DNA from: JAYZQT01 sp964412235 | GTDB taxonomy: Bacteria; Pseudomonadota; Alphaproteobacteria; MPNO01; UBA830 | Assembly: GCA_964412235.1 (NCBI GenBank) | Contig: CAYPNT010000105.1 | Coordinates: 1-8,415 of the forward strand | DNA: 8,415 nucleotides | Direction of reading: 5' to 3' | In this document: piece after piece, positions 1-7,019 of the stretch | Numbering within the stretch: position 1 is the first letter of the stretch | Layout of the letters: each line of letters opens with the position of its first letter | Notes under the pieces: model-generated | What the model was told of the DNA's origin: nothing | Databases searched by the model: none | The model's input: only the letters and a program-made list of their open reading frames with translations | Program-made: the position numbers and the translations under genes

Positions 1-360
1 TGTTAAAGTTTTTATCCCTGATACCTTACCACCATACGCGGCTTCCTTAACCTGACCGGCATAGAACGCCACAGAGCCATATTTAAGTTTTTTGGCTAAA
101 CCACTAATCTTACTTGCACGCCATCCAACGTCTCTTGTGGTTCCACTTTTGGCAAGACCTTTTATAGCGATATTGTGTTCACACATCTCGCCCATTCGCG
201 CCAATTTTACTTGTGTCGCCTTCGACTTCGCTGACACGGCGGGCTTCCCAGGATTACTAACTTTGCTCCCCGTACTTACATTTCCCCCACAACCAGCCAC
301 AAACATCAGTAACAAGATGCTAAAGACAGTGGCGACCACTGACCTGACACTAAAATTCAT
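1..360 (-). CDS. Putative lipoprotein of unknown function, partial (C-terminus off the left edge)
   Basis: An open frame runs from an ATG at 360-358 to the window edge without a stop, giving 120 codons of an unfinished gene. The N-terminus is a typical lipoprotein signal: a short basic start (MNFSVRS), a hydrophobic core (about residues 8-22) and the lipobox VAGC with the modified cysteine at residue 24. The next residue is Gly rather than Asp, which by the Lol +2 rule would favour the outer membrane. After a low-complexity Ser/Gly/Lys/Pro linker (about 25-48) comes a basic, Ala/Gly/Lys-rich region that I do not recognise. A strong ribosome binding site (GGAGGG, 5 nt before the ATG) fixes the start. 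A TATAAA box on the minus strand (381-386) is a possible -10 element, without a convincing -35. The lipoprotein call is good; the function is unknown. Confidence 0.8.
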   Translation of the reverse strand, partial: MNFSVRSVVATVFSILLLMFVAGCGGNVSTGSKVSNPGKPAVSAKSKATQVKLARMGEMCEHNIAIKGLAKSGTTRDVGWRASKISGLAKKLKYGSVAFYAGQVKEAAYGGKVSGIKTLT

Positions 361-465
361 TTAACCCTCCACTGCTTGTTTTTATATCTCATTTCATAAA
401 CCCGTATACCACAGATTAGTTTCACTACCGCAATTTTTGTTGTATTAATTTCATCATAACAATTC

Positions 466-561
466 GTGTGTTTTTCATACAATAAAAACAAAACGGACTG
501 ATTATTGTTACTCTTATGTGAGTTTTCATATCTCACTAATTGGTTCACTATAAAAACACAC
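466..561. repeat. 10-bp inverted repeat in intergenic DNA
   Basis: GTGTGTTTTT at 466-475 is the exact reverse complement of AAAAACACAC at 552-561. The arms are 76 nt apart, and the match breaks at both ends. It lies in AT-rich DNA where short A/T matches are common, so it may be chance or a loose operator pair. Confidence 0.35.
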
Positions 562-593
562 ATTCACTAAACCCAATTTGGTTCTAAAGAGTA

Positions 594-731
594 GTGAAAA
601 GAAAAGCACCTTTGCGTGATCTACACTGGCTGATCCAACTGAGAAAAAGTAGTTCTTGGTTGGGCGGGTTCTTCTTCATCGCAGGAATAATAGGGTTCGG
701 ATATCTATTCCTATCTATTTTTACATCTTAA
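594..731 (+). CDS. Possible small single-pass membrane protein (45 aa)
   Basis: A GTG-initiated frame of 45 codons ends in TAA at 729-731. The product has a basic amphipathic N-terminus (starts VKRKAPLRDLHW) followed by one hydrophobic segment (about residues 22-43, rich in Phe, Gly, Ile and Leu) and no charged residue after it. That layout fits a small inner-membrane protein with a cytoplasmic N-terminus. The ORF is visibly richer in G and C than the flanking DNA, as expected for coding sequence. The weak point is initiation: AAAGAG lies only 2 nt before the GTG, and an in-frame stop (585-587) rules out any longer version. No family is recognised. It could be a chance ORF, and no function is proposed. 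Confidence 0.4.
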   Translation: MKRKAPLRDLHWLIQLRKSSSWLGGFFFIAGIIGFGYLFLSIFTS

Positions 732-772
732 TCTCTTTAAACCACCATTAATTTAAATTTCAACAGCCCATC

Positions 773-807
773 TTGTTCTTGGACCAGATCTACGTATTCT
801 TGAACAA
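773..807. promoter_or_regulatory. Candidate operator: inverted repeat TTGTTC / GAACAA
   Basis: TTGTTC at 773-778 and GAACAA at 802-807 form a perfect 6-bp inverted repeat with 23 nt between, 30 nt upstream of the GTG of the acyl-CoA synthetase gene. TTCTTG also recurs as a direct repeat at 776-781 and 797-802, 21 nt apart, i.e. two helical turns. The location suits a regulator site for the downstream three-gene block, but no cognate regulator gene is in the window. Confidence 0.25.
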
Positions 808-836
808 TAATTTTTAACTCGACCGGACCCACAAAC

Positions 837-2477
837 GTGACAAATCCTTTCGAAACAGATCTTGATAGAAACCCTGCCAATCACCAGCCGCTCACACCGT
901 TAAGTTTTATTGAGCGGACAGCTTCAACCTATCCCGACCATATCGCCGTCATCCATGGAAAGATTCAGCGGAATTGGCGCAATACATATGGTCGATGTCG
1001 TCAACTGGCGTCGGCATTAAAACAACACGGACTAACACGTGGCGACACCGTTGCGGCGGTACTCCCTAACGTTCCGGCAATGATTGAGGCGCACTTCGGT
1101 GTACTCATGATGGGGGGAGTGTTAAACACAATAAATGTCAGGTTAGATGCCGACGCGATCGCATTTATCTTAGAGCACGGAGAAGCTAAAGTCCTCCTCA
1201 CAGATAGGGAATTTAGCTCAACAATTAAATCTGCCCTCGCCAAAACAAAAACAAAGCCTTACGTAATTGACGTAGACGATCTGACTTATGAGGGTGGAGA
1301 ATTAATCGGCGAAATCGAATACGAAGACTTCATCTCTAACGGCGACCCGAAATATCTTTGGTCCTGGCCAACCGATGAGTGGAATGCGTGCTCATTAAAC
1401 TACACATCCGGCACAACTGGTAATCCCAAAGGTGTTGTTTACCATCATCGCGGAGCGTTTTTAAACGCAATTGGCAATTTAATGGTGTGGAATATGCAGC
1501 ACCACCCTGTCTACCTCTGGACACTTCCACTTTTTCATTGCAATGGATGGTGCTTTCCATGGACGATCGCAGCCCTCGCCGGCACTAATATATGCTTACG
1601 GCGCGTAGAACCCGAACCCATATTCGAGGCTATAGCACAATATTCCATCACTCATTTCTGCGGCGCACCTATAGTATTAAACATGATAGCGAATGCACCC
1701 GCTAATGTTCGAAAACCCCTTACCCACCCGGTAAGAGCAATGACCGCGGGCGCAGCGCCACCCGCCGCTGTAATAGAGGCGATGGAAAACCAAGGTTTTG
1801 ATGTCACACATGTTTATGGACTGACAGAAACCTATGGCCCATCAGTAGTGAGCGCATGGCATTCAAACTGGGACAATCAGACTATTGCTGACAGATCCGC
1901 ATTAAAGGCCCGACAAGGAGTTCGTTATCATGTGTTAGAGGCTCTCATGGTGGCCGATGCCAACACGTTGGAACCGGTTCCAAAAGACGGAGAGACAATG
2001 GGAGAGGTTTTCTTTCGTGGGAATGACGTAATGAAAGGCTACCTGAAAAACCCAGAAGCAACAAAAGAAGCATTCTCCGGGGGATGGTTTCATTCCGGCG
2101 ATCTAGGGGTCTGGCATCCTGACAACTATATTGAGCTAAAAGACCGCTCCAAAGATATCATTATTTCAGGCGGGGAAAACATTTCATCTATCGAAGTGGA
2201 AGGCATTTTATATAGCCATCCAAAAGTTCTTGAGGCAGCTGTCGCCGCTCGCCCAGATCAAAAATGGGGCGAAAGCCCATGTGCTTTCGTAACTCTGAAA
2301 TCTGGCGAAACCTCGAGTGAAACTGAAATTATAGATTTCTGTCGCGATAACATGGCGGGGTTTAAAGTCCCAAGAACGATCGTTTTTGGAGACCTCCCCA
2401 AAACCTCCACTGGTAAAATACAGAAATTCATTTTACGCGAAAGAGCCAAAGAACTTGGGGAGAGGACTGAGGGCTGA
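837..2477 (+). CDS. AMP-dependent acyl-CoA synthetase (medium-chain fatty acid / aryl acid type)
   Basis: This adenylate-forming enzyme should activate a carboxylic acid with ATP and CoA to an acyl-CoA plus AMP and pyrophosphate in the cytoplasm. All core motifs of the acyl-CoA synthetase class are present in its 546 residues: the P-loop YTSGTTGNPKG at 189-199, the A5 motif YGLTETYGP at 327-335, GWFHSGDLG at 416-424, the hinge DRSKD at 436-440 followed by ISGGENISS, and the C-terminal PKTSTGKIQK with catalytic Lys527. The spacing and phrases such as RGNDVMKGYLKNPEAT resemble the AlkK/DmdB-like group, which covers medium-chain fatty, methylthio-propionate and some aryl acids; the substrate cannot be read from the sequence. 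The start is a GTG; an in-frame TGA at 801-803 lies upstream with no better start between, and the Shine-Dalgarno signal is poor. It leads a three-gene block; the next gene starts 6 nt after its stop. Confidence 0.88.
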   Translation: MTNPFETDLDRNPANHQPLTPLSFIERTASTYPDHIAVIHGKIQRNWRNTYGRCRQLASALKQHGLTRGDTVAAVLPNVPAMIEAHFGVLMMGGVLNTINVRLDADAIAFILEHGEAKVLLTDREFSSTIKSALAKTKTKPYVIDVDDLTYEGGELIGEIEYEDFISNGDPKYLWSWPTDEWNACSLNYTSGTTGNPKGVVYHHRGAFLNAIGNLMVWNMQHHPVYLWTLPLFHCNGWCFPWTIAALAGTNICLRRVEPEPIFEAIAQYSITHFCGAPIVLNMIANAPANVRKPLTHPVRAMTAGAAPPAAVIEAMENQGFDVTHVYGLTETYGPSVVSAWHSNWDNQTIADRSALKARQGVRYHVLEALMVADANTLEPVPKDGETMGEVFFRGNDVMKGYLKNPEATKEAFSGGWFHSGDLGVWHPDNYIELKDRSKDIIISGGENISSIEVEGILYSHPKVLEAAVAARPDQKWGESPCAFVTLKSGETSSETEIIDFCRDNMAGFKVPRTIVFGDLPKTSTGKIQKFILRERAKELGERTEG

Positions 2478-2483
2478 CCGCGA

Positions 2484-3785
2484 ATGTGGAATAATCCGGA
2501 AATACCGTTTCCAGCTGCATCATCAGAAGTGATCCAGGAAATTAAAAAAGCGGGCAGAAAAAGAGCTGTGGAAAGGGCTAAGCAGTCAAAGTTTTTTGCG
2601 GGAAGAATCGATAACGTTAATCTAAAACATATTCACGAACCCGAAGAGTGGGCAAAACTTCCAATTCTAACCAAAGATGAATTACGCACCATACCCCCAG
2701 AAACATTTTTAACAGACTTTTGTATCCAACCCGGGTCCAAAATTATTGAGTTCTGGCGGTCTGGTGGCTCAACAGGCAGACCACTCTTTTATCCTCGGAC
2801 TCAGAATGACCTTCGACTGGCAAGCGAAGGATTCCGGCGTTCCTGGGAAGTCGCCAGCGCAGCAGCTGGCGATTTAGCTCACGTATCATTTCCGCTCGGC
2901 ACCCACCCAGTGGGACAAATGTACTGCCGAACAGCCCAACAGATGGGTATCGGTGTTAATTGGTGTGGAGCTGGGAATTCCACACCCTCCGAAATGCAAA
3001 TTGAACTGATTAGAACATTAAAACCCCGGATATTCTGCGGCATGGCGAGTTACGGTCTGCAATTAGCGCAAGTGGCCGAACGCATGGGATTTGATCTCGC
3101 AAATAGCTCAATCGAAATTTTTATGACAGCGGCAGAACCCGTTTCTGGAGGAAAACGTGAGCGTATAGAGGCCCTCTGGGGTGCTGAGATGTACAACCAA
3201 TTTGGCTGCACGGAGGGCTCGTTTATGGCAAGCGAGTCTGAACAGCATGATGGGATGCACTATTGGACCGACATGTTTGACCTTGAGGTTGTCGATGAGA
3301 AAACTGGTGAGCCGATGCCGGAAGGCGAAGTCGGTATTTTGGTGTTCACCCCCTATTGGAACAATGAAATTACACCATTTCTTCGTTGGGAAAGTGGAGA
3401 CTATGTCTCTTATCGCAGCGACGGCATGACGGAAGGTCCCGCACGTGTCTATCCAATAATTAAACACGCCGCTCGAACTTCGGGGTTTTTCAAAGTACGT
3501 GGCATCAATATTAACCACTCTGATTTTGAAGACTTTATGCACAGACAACTTAAAATTGGAGACTTTAAAGTAGAAGTTGTGGAAACAGAAACCCTAGATC
3601 AATTACGTATTTTTATTGAAGTACGCGCCGAAAACCATCCGGAAATGGTGCAGAACGAGCTACAGTTGAAAGTACGAGAAACTTTTGAGTTAACACCCGA
3701 GGTACACCTGCTTCAACTCGGCTCATTAGAAAAAGAGTTCCAATCGCAAGTAAAACAGCAACGCTTTGTAGATAAACGGGGCTGA
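2484..3785 (+). CDS. PaaK-like adenylate-forming enzyme (phenylacetate-CoA ligase family)
   Basis: 433 residues, the usual size for the phenylacetate-CoA ligase family, whose members activate aryl or arylacetic acids to CoA thioesters. Visible are the P-loop SGGSTGRP at 93-100, an A5-like YNQFGCTEG at 237-245, a SGDYVSYR segment at 304-311 that supplies the ribose-binding Asp, and a C-terminal domain ending in RFVDKRG. Two places depart from canonical PaaK. The hinge reads RTSGFFKVRG (331-340) where classical enzymes have GRxDDM. The usual PRSEGKA before the terminal basic motif is replaced by FQSQVKQQ, though a lysine (Lys424) stays where the catalytic lysine is expected. This suggests a divergent subfamily with an unknown acid substrate, or a non-CoA adenylation role. 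The ATG sits 6 nt after the previous stop, so the two ligases are almost surely cotranscribed and perhaps translationally coupled. Confidence 0.8.
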   Translation: MWNNPEIPFPAASSEVIQEIKKAGRKRAVERAKQSKFFAGRIDNVNLKHIHEPEEWAKLPILTKDELRTIPPETFLTDFCIQPGSKIIEFWRSGGSTGRPLFYPRTQNDLRLASEGFRRSWEVASAAAGDLAHVSFPLGTHPVGQMYCRTAQQMGIGVNWCGAGNSTPSEMQIELIRTLKPRIFCGMASYGLQLAQVAERMGFDLANSSIEIFMTAAEPVSGGKRERIEALWGAEMYNQFGCTEGSFMASESEQHDGMHYWTDMFDLEVVDEKTGEPMPEGEVGILVFTPYWNNEITPFLRWESGDYVSYRSDGMTEGPARVYPIIKHAARTSGFFKVRGININHSDFEDFMHRQLKIGDFKVEVVETETLDQLRIFIEVRAENHPEMVQNELQLKVRETFELTPEVHLLQLGSLEKEFQSQVKQQRFVDKRG

Positions 3786-3806
3786 ACTTAACGGGAACAG
3801 TGTACC

Positions 3807-5006
3807 TTGAATGAAAGAAACGGAGGAACGCCAAACTTTGCAGCGATCTGTGGCGTTCTCACCCTGCTCCTCGCAGTCAATAGTTTTAGCACGGATACGG
3901 TTGCTCCAGGAATTCCGTCTCTCCGCGATTTTTATGGTGTGGATACGAGCCGAGCTAACCTCGCATTTAGTATTTACGTTTTCGCGTTTGGTTTTATGCA
4001 GCTTATTTACGGCCCTATTTCGGATCGATTTGGACGACGCCCGGTACTTGTAAGCGGCATGGTGCTGTATTGCCTAGCCTGCCTTTTCTGCGCATTCGCG
4101 CCGACCTTTGAGACACTTCTAATTGGCCGCGCTCTCCAGGGAGCGGCCGCGTCCGCAGCGCCGGCAGTTGCACGTGCCGTCATTAGAGACCTTTATGGGG
4201 CAGACGGATCTCGTAAAGTATTAAGTTACGTCATGTCTGCGTTCGGCTTAGTTGCCATTGCTACTCCAATAATTGGTGGCTTTCTGGTTGCCTGGAATGG
4301 TTGGCAGGCGTCATTCATCTTTTGTGCTCTTTATGCACTCGTCTGTATAATACTGATTTATTCATTTCTTAAGGAATCACGACCAAGGAACGGTTCAGAA
4401 AACCTAGACCTTAGAAAGATTTTTCTATTGTACCTAAGGCTAACGCCTAATCGGTTATTCGCTTTAAATTGTGCCACAAACCTTTTTATGTACGCCTCGA
4501 TGTTTGTTTGGTTGTCAGGGAGTATGTTGGTTTTAATCGATGGGTACGAATTAGAGGCTAAAGCAGCAGGCTTTTTATTAGCTTTGGGTTCTGCAGGTTT
4601 CATGGTGGGGGCATGGGTGTCGGGTCGTGTTGGAACAACATACGGTCCGAATAAACTTATTTTACTGGGCAGCGGAATAGCAATTCTGTCCGCCCTTTCC
4701 ATAATACTTTTTTCTTTGTTTGGTATTCGTCATGGCTATGCGGTTGCATTACCGGCTTTCGTTTGGATGTTTGGGCACGGACTGCACTACCCCCAAAGTA
4801 TGGCTGGCGCAATCGCCCCCTTTCCCGAAAATGCCGGTGCGGCCTCTTCCCTGATAGGTTTTTATCAAACGACAGCAGCTGCTATCATGGCATTTATTAT
4901 GGGACTAGTTCACGATGGAACGGCAATACCTTTCGGAACCCTGATGCTAATACTCAGCATCGCTGCACTAATGGCGTACTTACCATTTTACAGACGATTC
5001 TCCTAA
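3807..5006 (+). CDS. MFS transporter, Bcr/CflA-like (DHA1) family
   Basis: A 399-residue integral inner-membrane protein with the length and hydrophobic pattern of a 12-helix major facilitator. Motif A (GPISDRFGRRP, residues 69-79) lies in the loop between helices 2 and 3. RALQGAAASAAPAVARAVIRD (starting at residue 108) matches the helix-4 region of Bcr/CflA drug exporters, and an ATPIIGG segment stands at the motif C position in helix 5. These proteins are proton-driven exporters; in this neighbourhood it could export a toxic intermediate or carry the acid substrate of the two ligases. The frame needs a TTG start at 3807: no ATG occurs in frame before about residue 63, and starting there would delete helix 1. 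An ATG at 3811 is out of frame. It follows the PaaK-like gene by 21 nt and probably ends the operon. Confidence 0.85.
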   Translation: MNERNGGTPNFAAICGVLTLLLAVNSFSTDTVAPGIPSLRDFYGVDTSRANLAFSIYVFAFGFMQLIYGPISDRFGRRPVLVSGMVLYCLACLFCAFAPTFETLLIGRALQGAAASAAPAVARAVIRDLYGADGSRKVLSYVMSAFGLVAIATPIIGGFLVAWNGWQASFIFCALYALVCIILIYSFLKESRPRNGSENLDLRKIFLLYLRLTPNRLFALNCATNLFMYASMFVWLSGSMLVLIDGYELEAKAAGFLLALGSAGFMVGAWVSGRVGTTYGPNKLILLGSGIAILSALSIILFSLFGIRHGYAVALPAFVWMFGHGLHYPQSMAGAIAPFPENAGAASSLIGFYQTTAAAIMAFIMGLVHDGTAIPFGTLMLILSIAALMAYLPFYRRFS

Positions 5007-5040
5007 AGACGTTATTGTAGGGTTGTTAAAATAATATTCG

Positions 5041-5051
5041 GCGGTCACCGC
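5041..5051. repeat. Short interrupted palindrome upstream of mscS
   Basis: GCGGT, one central C, then ACCGC form a compact GC-rich inverted repeat 36 nt before the mscS start, in the 80-nt gap after the MFS gene. No T-tract follows it, so it does not look like an intrinsic terminator. It may be an operator half-site pair or chance. Confidence 0.25.
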
Positions 5052-5086
5052 AAGTACTCTAGCAAGGATAGGTTTTAATCAACCTG

Positions 5087-5917
5087 ATGAATGAGCAAGC
5101 AAACGAAGTTATAGATCAAACCATAACGATATTTACTACGTACGGATTGGACGTAGTCGGCGCGATATTGATCCTAATTGTTGGCTGGCTGGCAGCTGGA
5201 TGGTGTCATCGTGTCACCGAAAAAACATTGTCAAGATCTCAGAAAATAGATCCGACACTGCGAACCTTCTTTGGGAGTGCTGTCCGCTATGGCGTGATTG
5301 TGTTCACAGTCCTCGCAGTTCTCCAGCAGTTTGGTATCCAAACCACCAGCCTATTGGCGGTTCTTGGTGCCGCCGGTCTTGCAATCGGTCTTGCATTACA
5401 AGGAACTTTATCAAATGTTGCCGCAGGCGTGATGCTTATGATTTTTCGGCCATTCGGGATCGATGACTTTATAGAAGCAGGTGATGTCGCAGGCACCGTC
5501 AAAGGCGTGGGGTTGTTTACAACCCAATTAGATACAATTGATGGCATATACGTCATAGCCCCCAATAGCTCTCTGTGGGGCGAGGCCGTAAAAAATTATA
5601 GCAGGAACGCCACCCGGCGTATCGATATCACGCTTGGGATTGATTATACCGACGATATAGACGGCGCGATCAACGTCGCCAAAAACGCAGTTCTCAATGA
5701 ACCATTATGTATATCGCAGCCACCACCACAATTTGTTGTAGGAGAAATGGCTGATAATTCCGTTAATATATATGTGAGAGCCTGGACCAATACCCCTGAC
5801 TACTGGTCGGCTTATTTCAACTTAACCAAAGCCCTAAAAGAAGCGTGCGATAAAGCAGGAATAACAATTCCTTTCCCTCAGCGCAGCGTTCATATCGAAT
5901 CCCAAATTAAGGATTAA
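5087..5917 (+). CDS. mscS: Small-conductance mechanosensitive channel MscS
   Basis: A 276-residue channel close in length to E. coli MscS (286 aa). It opens under membrane tension to release solutes during hypo-osmotic shock and works as an inner-membrane homoheptamer. TM1 is at about 21-41 and TM2 at about 65-82. The pore helix TM3 begins around 88 with AVLGAAGLAIGLALQG followed by TLSNVAAG, keeping the Gly/Ala packing pattern, the two pore-constricting leucines and the QG kink region of the family. The beta domain (about 122-180) and the alpha/beta C-terminal domain follow, ending in FPQRSVHIES, comparable to the FPYPQ ending of the E. coli protein. The start is an ATG after a poorly placed AGGATAGG. 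An 80-nt gap separates it from the MFS gene, so it may have its own promoter. It converges with the gentisate dioxygenase gene 28 nt away. Confidence 0.92.
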   Translation: MNEQANEVIDQTITIFTTYGLDVVGAILILIVGWLAAGWCHRVTEKTLSRSQKIDPTLRTFFGSAVRYGVIVFTVLAVLQQFGIQTTSLLAVLGAAGLAIGLALQGTLSNVAAGVMLMIFRPFGIDDFIEAGDVAGTVKGVGLFTTQLDTIDGIYVIAPNSSLWGEAVKNYSRNATRRIDITLGIDYTDDIDGAINVAKNAVLNEPLCISQPPPQFVVGEMADNSVNIYVRAWTNTPDYWSAYFNLTKALKEACDKAGITIPFPQRSVHIESQIKD

Positions 5918-5945
5918 AACACACGCAAATGCGTCGACTGAAACC

Positions 5946-6935
5946 TCAGGCGCTACCTTCGAATCGGTAATATTTGGCAAATCTCATTAAAAATTCATCA
6001 GTCATCGCAAACAAAATTGTGTCTTCCTCTACCCGGTGTTCAGTCCAGTTCCACGTCGGCGCCGCAAAAGTATCACCCACACCCCAGGACAGCTCATGTC
6101 CACCTATCACACTGGTGCCCCGACCCATCATGGGGCTATAGACAACATTTGCGGAATGACGGAACTTTCTTGTTACCTGTCCAGCTTCTAGACGTTCAAC
6201 AAAAATACCGATTGTCGGCATTTCGTCGGCCTCAAGCCTGACACGCCTGCCAAAATATCCTTCAGGATCCGCGTCTGCATTTTCGGTCCGTTTTTGAATA
6301 CTCTCCCACGTAAATCGATAAGGAGAATCGGGGGTTACACGCTCCACCGCTGCGAAACCATCTGGATGTTCTTCGAAAAACATAGGTTCTAAGAGGTGGG
6401 TGAGCGGCACATCTAAACCATCCAACCAGTAAGCTGGTCGGTCACCATCATGTCCGTGTCCATGCCAACACCACCCTGGGGTTAGGACAATGTCTCCCGT
6501 TTCCATAGGATGTTTTTCACCATTAACGACAGAGAAAGAGCCTTCACTTTCTATGATAACACGCAACGCATGCGGAGCGTGCCGATGTGTCCTCGCTTCT
6601 TCGCCAGGCAAAATCATTTGATAGGCATTTACCNNNNNNNNNNGAGTTTTAGTAGTCGCAATCTCATTCCCTTCGATTGGGTTTCGCAAAACGAGATTTC
6701 TCCTCTCTGCCAAGTCTGTATTTATTAAACGCCCCGCCGCATCTAGCCCCGCTTTGCAATGGTCATAGCGCCAATGAACTACCTCGAAAGAAGTATCCGG
6801 TTGTTCCCATAAAATTGGGTTCTTTCGGTCTATCCAGCCCGGTGTCATATCGAGTGGTTTTAAGGCAGCATATAAATCTTCAAGACTTCCGGCATTGTGC
6901 AGAGCAGTAACCTTATCTTCAATACTCGCGACCAT
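5946..6935 (-). CDS. Gentisate 1,2-dioxygenase-type bicupin, interrupted by an N gap
   Basis: Members of this family use Fe(II) and O2 to cleave gentisate to maleylpyruvate; relatives cleave salicylate or 1-hydroxy-2-naphthoate. The N-terminal cupin holds MILPGEEARTHRHAPHALR (107-125), where His117 and His119 match the family's first two iron ligands. TPGWCWHGHGH (152-162) follows, with His158 at the third ligand's spacing (39 residues after the second, as in the E. coli enzyme). The second cupin (about 235-315) is less conserved, ending in GDTFAAPTWNWTEH. The start ATG at 6935-6933 has AAGGGG upstream on the minus strand. Ten N at 6634-6643 interrupt codons 98-101; the frame stays open across them, but their number is doubtful (see findings). 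The gene is transcribed away from the diiron oxidase operon and converges on mscS. Gentisate is the likely substrate; related ortho-hydroxy acids remain possible. Confidence 0.85.
   Translation of the reverse strand: MVASIEDKVTALHNAGSLEDLYAALKPLDMTPGWIDRKNPILWEQPDTSFEVVHWRYDHCKAGLDAAGRLINTDLAERRNLVLRNPIEGNEIATTKTXXXXVNAYQMILPGEEARTHRHAPHALRVIIESEGSFSVVNGEKHPMETGDIVLTPGWCWHGHGHDGDRPAYWLDGLDVPLTHLLEPMFFEEHPDGFAAVERVTPDSPYRFTWESIQKRTENADADPEGYFGRRVRLEADEMPTIGIFVERLEAGQVTRKFRHSANVVYSPMMGRGTSVIGGHELSWGVGDTFAAPTWNWTEHRVEEDTILFAMTDEFLMRFAKYYRFEGSA
6634..6643. other. Assembly gap (10 N) inside the gentisate dioxygenase gene
   Basis: Ten undefined bases fall just before the iron-binding cupin motif. 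Reading the minus strand, the flanks are ACT C-gap-G GTA AAT, so the gap plus flanks fills four codons. Family alignment from memory suggests only one residue belongs here, so the run is probably a placeholder rather than a measured length. Confidence 0.95.
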
Positions 6936-6990
6936 TATACATCCCCTTATTCCCCAAAACCGCCACTTTTTGTTGTTCTACAGTGCGTAG

Positions 6991-7019
6991 TTTCCCAGAT
7001 ACTAGGCCTATGCTAAAAT
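6991..7019 (+). promoter_or_regulatory. Candidate sigma70 promoter for the diiron oxidase-ferredoxin operon
   Basis: TAAAAT at 7014-7019 is preceded by TGC, giving an extended -10 (TGnTAAAAT). A weak -35 match, TTTCCC at 6991-6996, lies 17 nt upstream. Transcription would begin near 7026, leaving a leader of about 27 nt with GGAG at 7045-7048 before the start codons. Confidence 0.45.

Larger units (their letters stand above)
361..836. other. AT-rich divergent intergenic region
   Basis: This 476-nt stretch separates the leftward lipoprotein gene from the rightward CoA-ligase block, so it should hold promoters for both. It contains the small ORF at 594-731, a 10-bp inverted repeat (466-475 with 552-561), a short hairpin-capable sequence (GTGAG and CTCAC around 520-537), and a 6-bp inverted repeat (773-778 with 802-807) just before the acyl-CoA synthetase. 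AATAAT at 806-811 is a candidate -10 for the 837 gene, but no good -35 is seen at 16-18 nt. No RNA gene is recognisable here. Confidence 0.5.

Noticed and set aside
357..563. Minus-strand 68-codon ORF whose stop overlaps the lipoprotein start (ATGA)
   Set aside because: The overlap is suggestive of coupling, but there is no good ribosome binding site, the protein shows no domain or coherent hydrophobic pattern, and it lies in AT-rich intergenic DNA that holds the lipoprotein promoter.
3108..3548. 146-codon minus-strand ORF within the PaaK-like gene
   Set aside because: It lies wholly antisense to a gene with clear family motifs and has no recognisable domain; a shadow ORF.
3811..4053. 80-codon ATG ORF overlapping the 5' end of the MFS gene
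   Set aside because: The TTG frame carries MFS helices and motif A through this region; the ATG frame has no recognisable features.
4358..4702. 114-codon minus-strand ORF within the MFS gene
   Set aside because: Antisense to a well-supported transporter; composition reflects the hydrophobic codons of the other strand.
5923..5934. ACGC-AAAT-GCGT hairpin between the convergent mscS and gentisate dioxygenase genes
   Set aside because: Only four base pairs and no T-tract on either strand, so a terminator cannot be supported.
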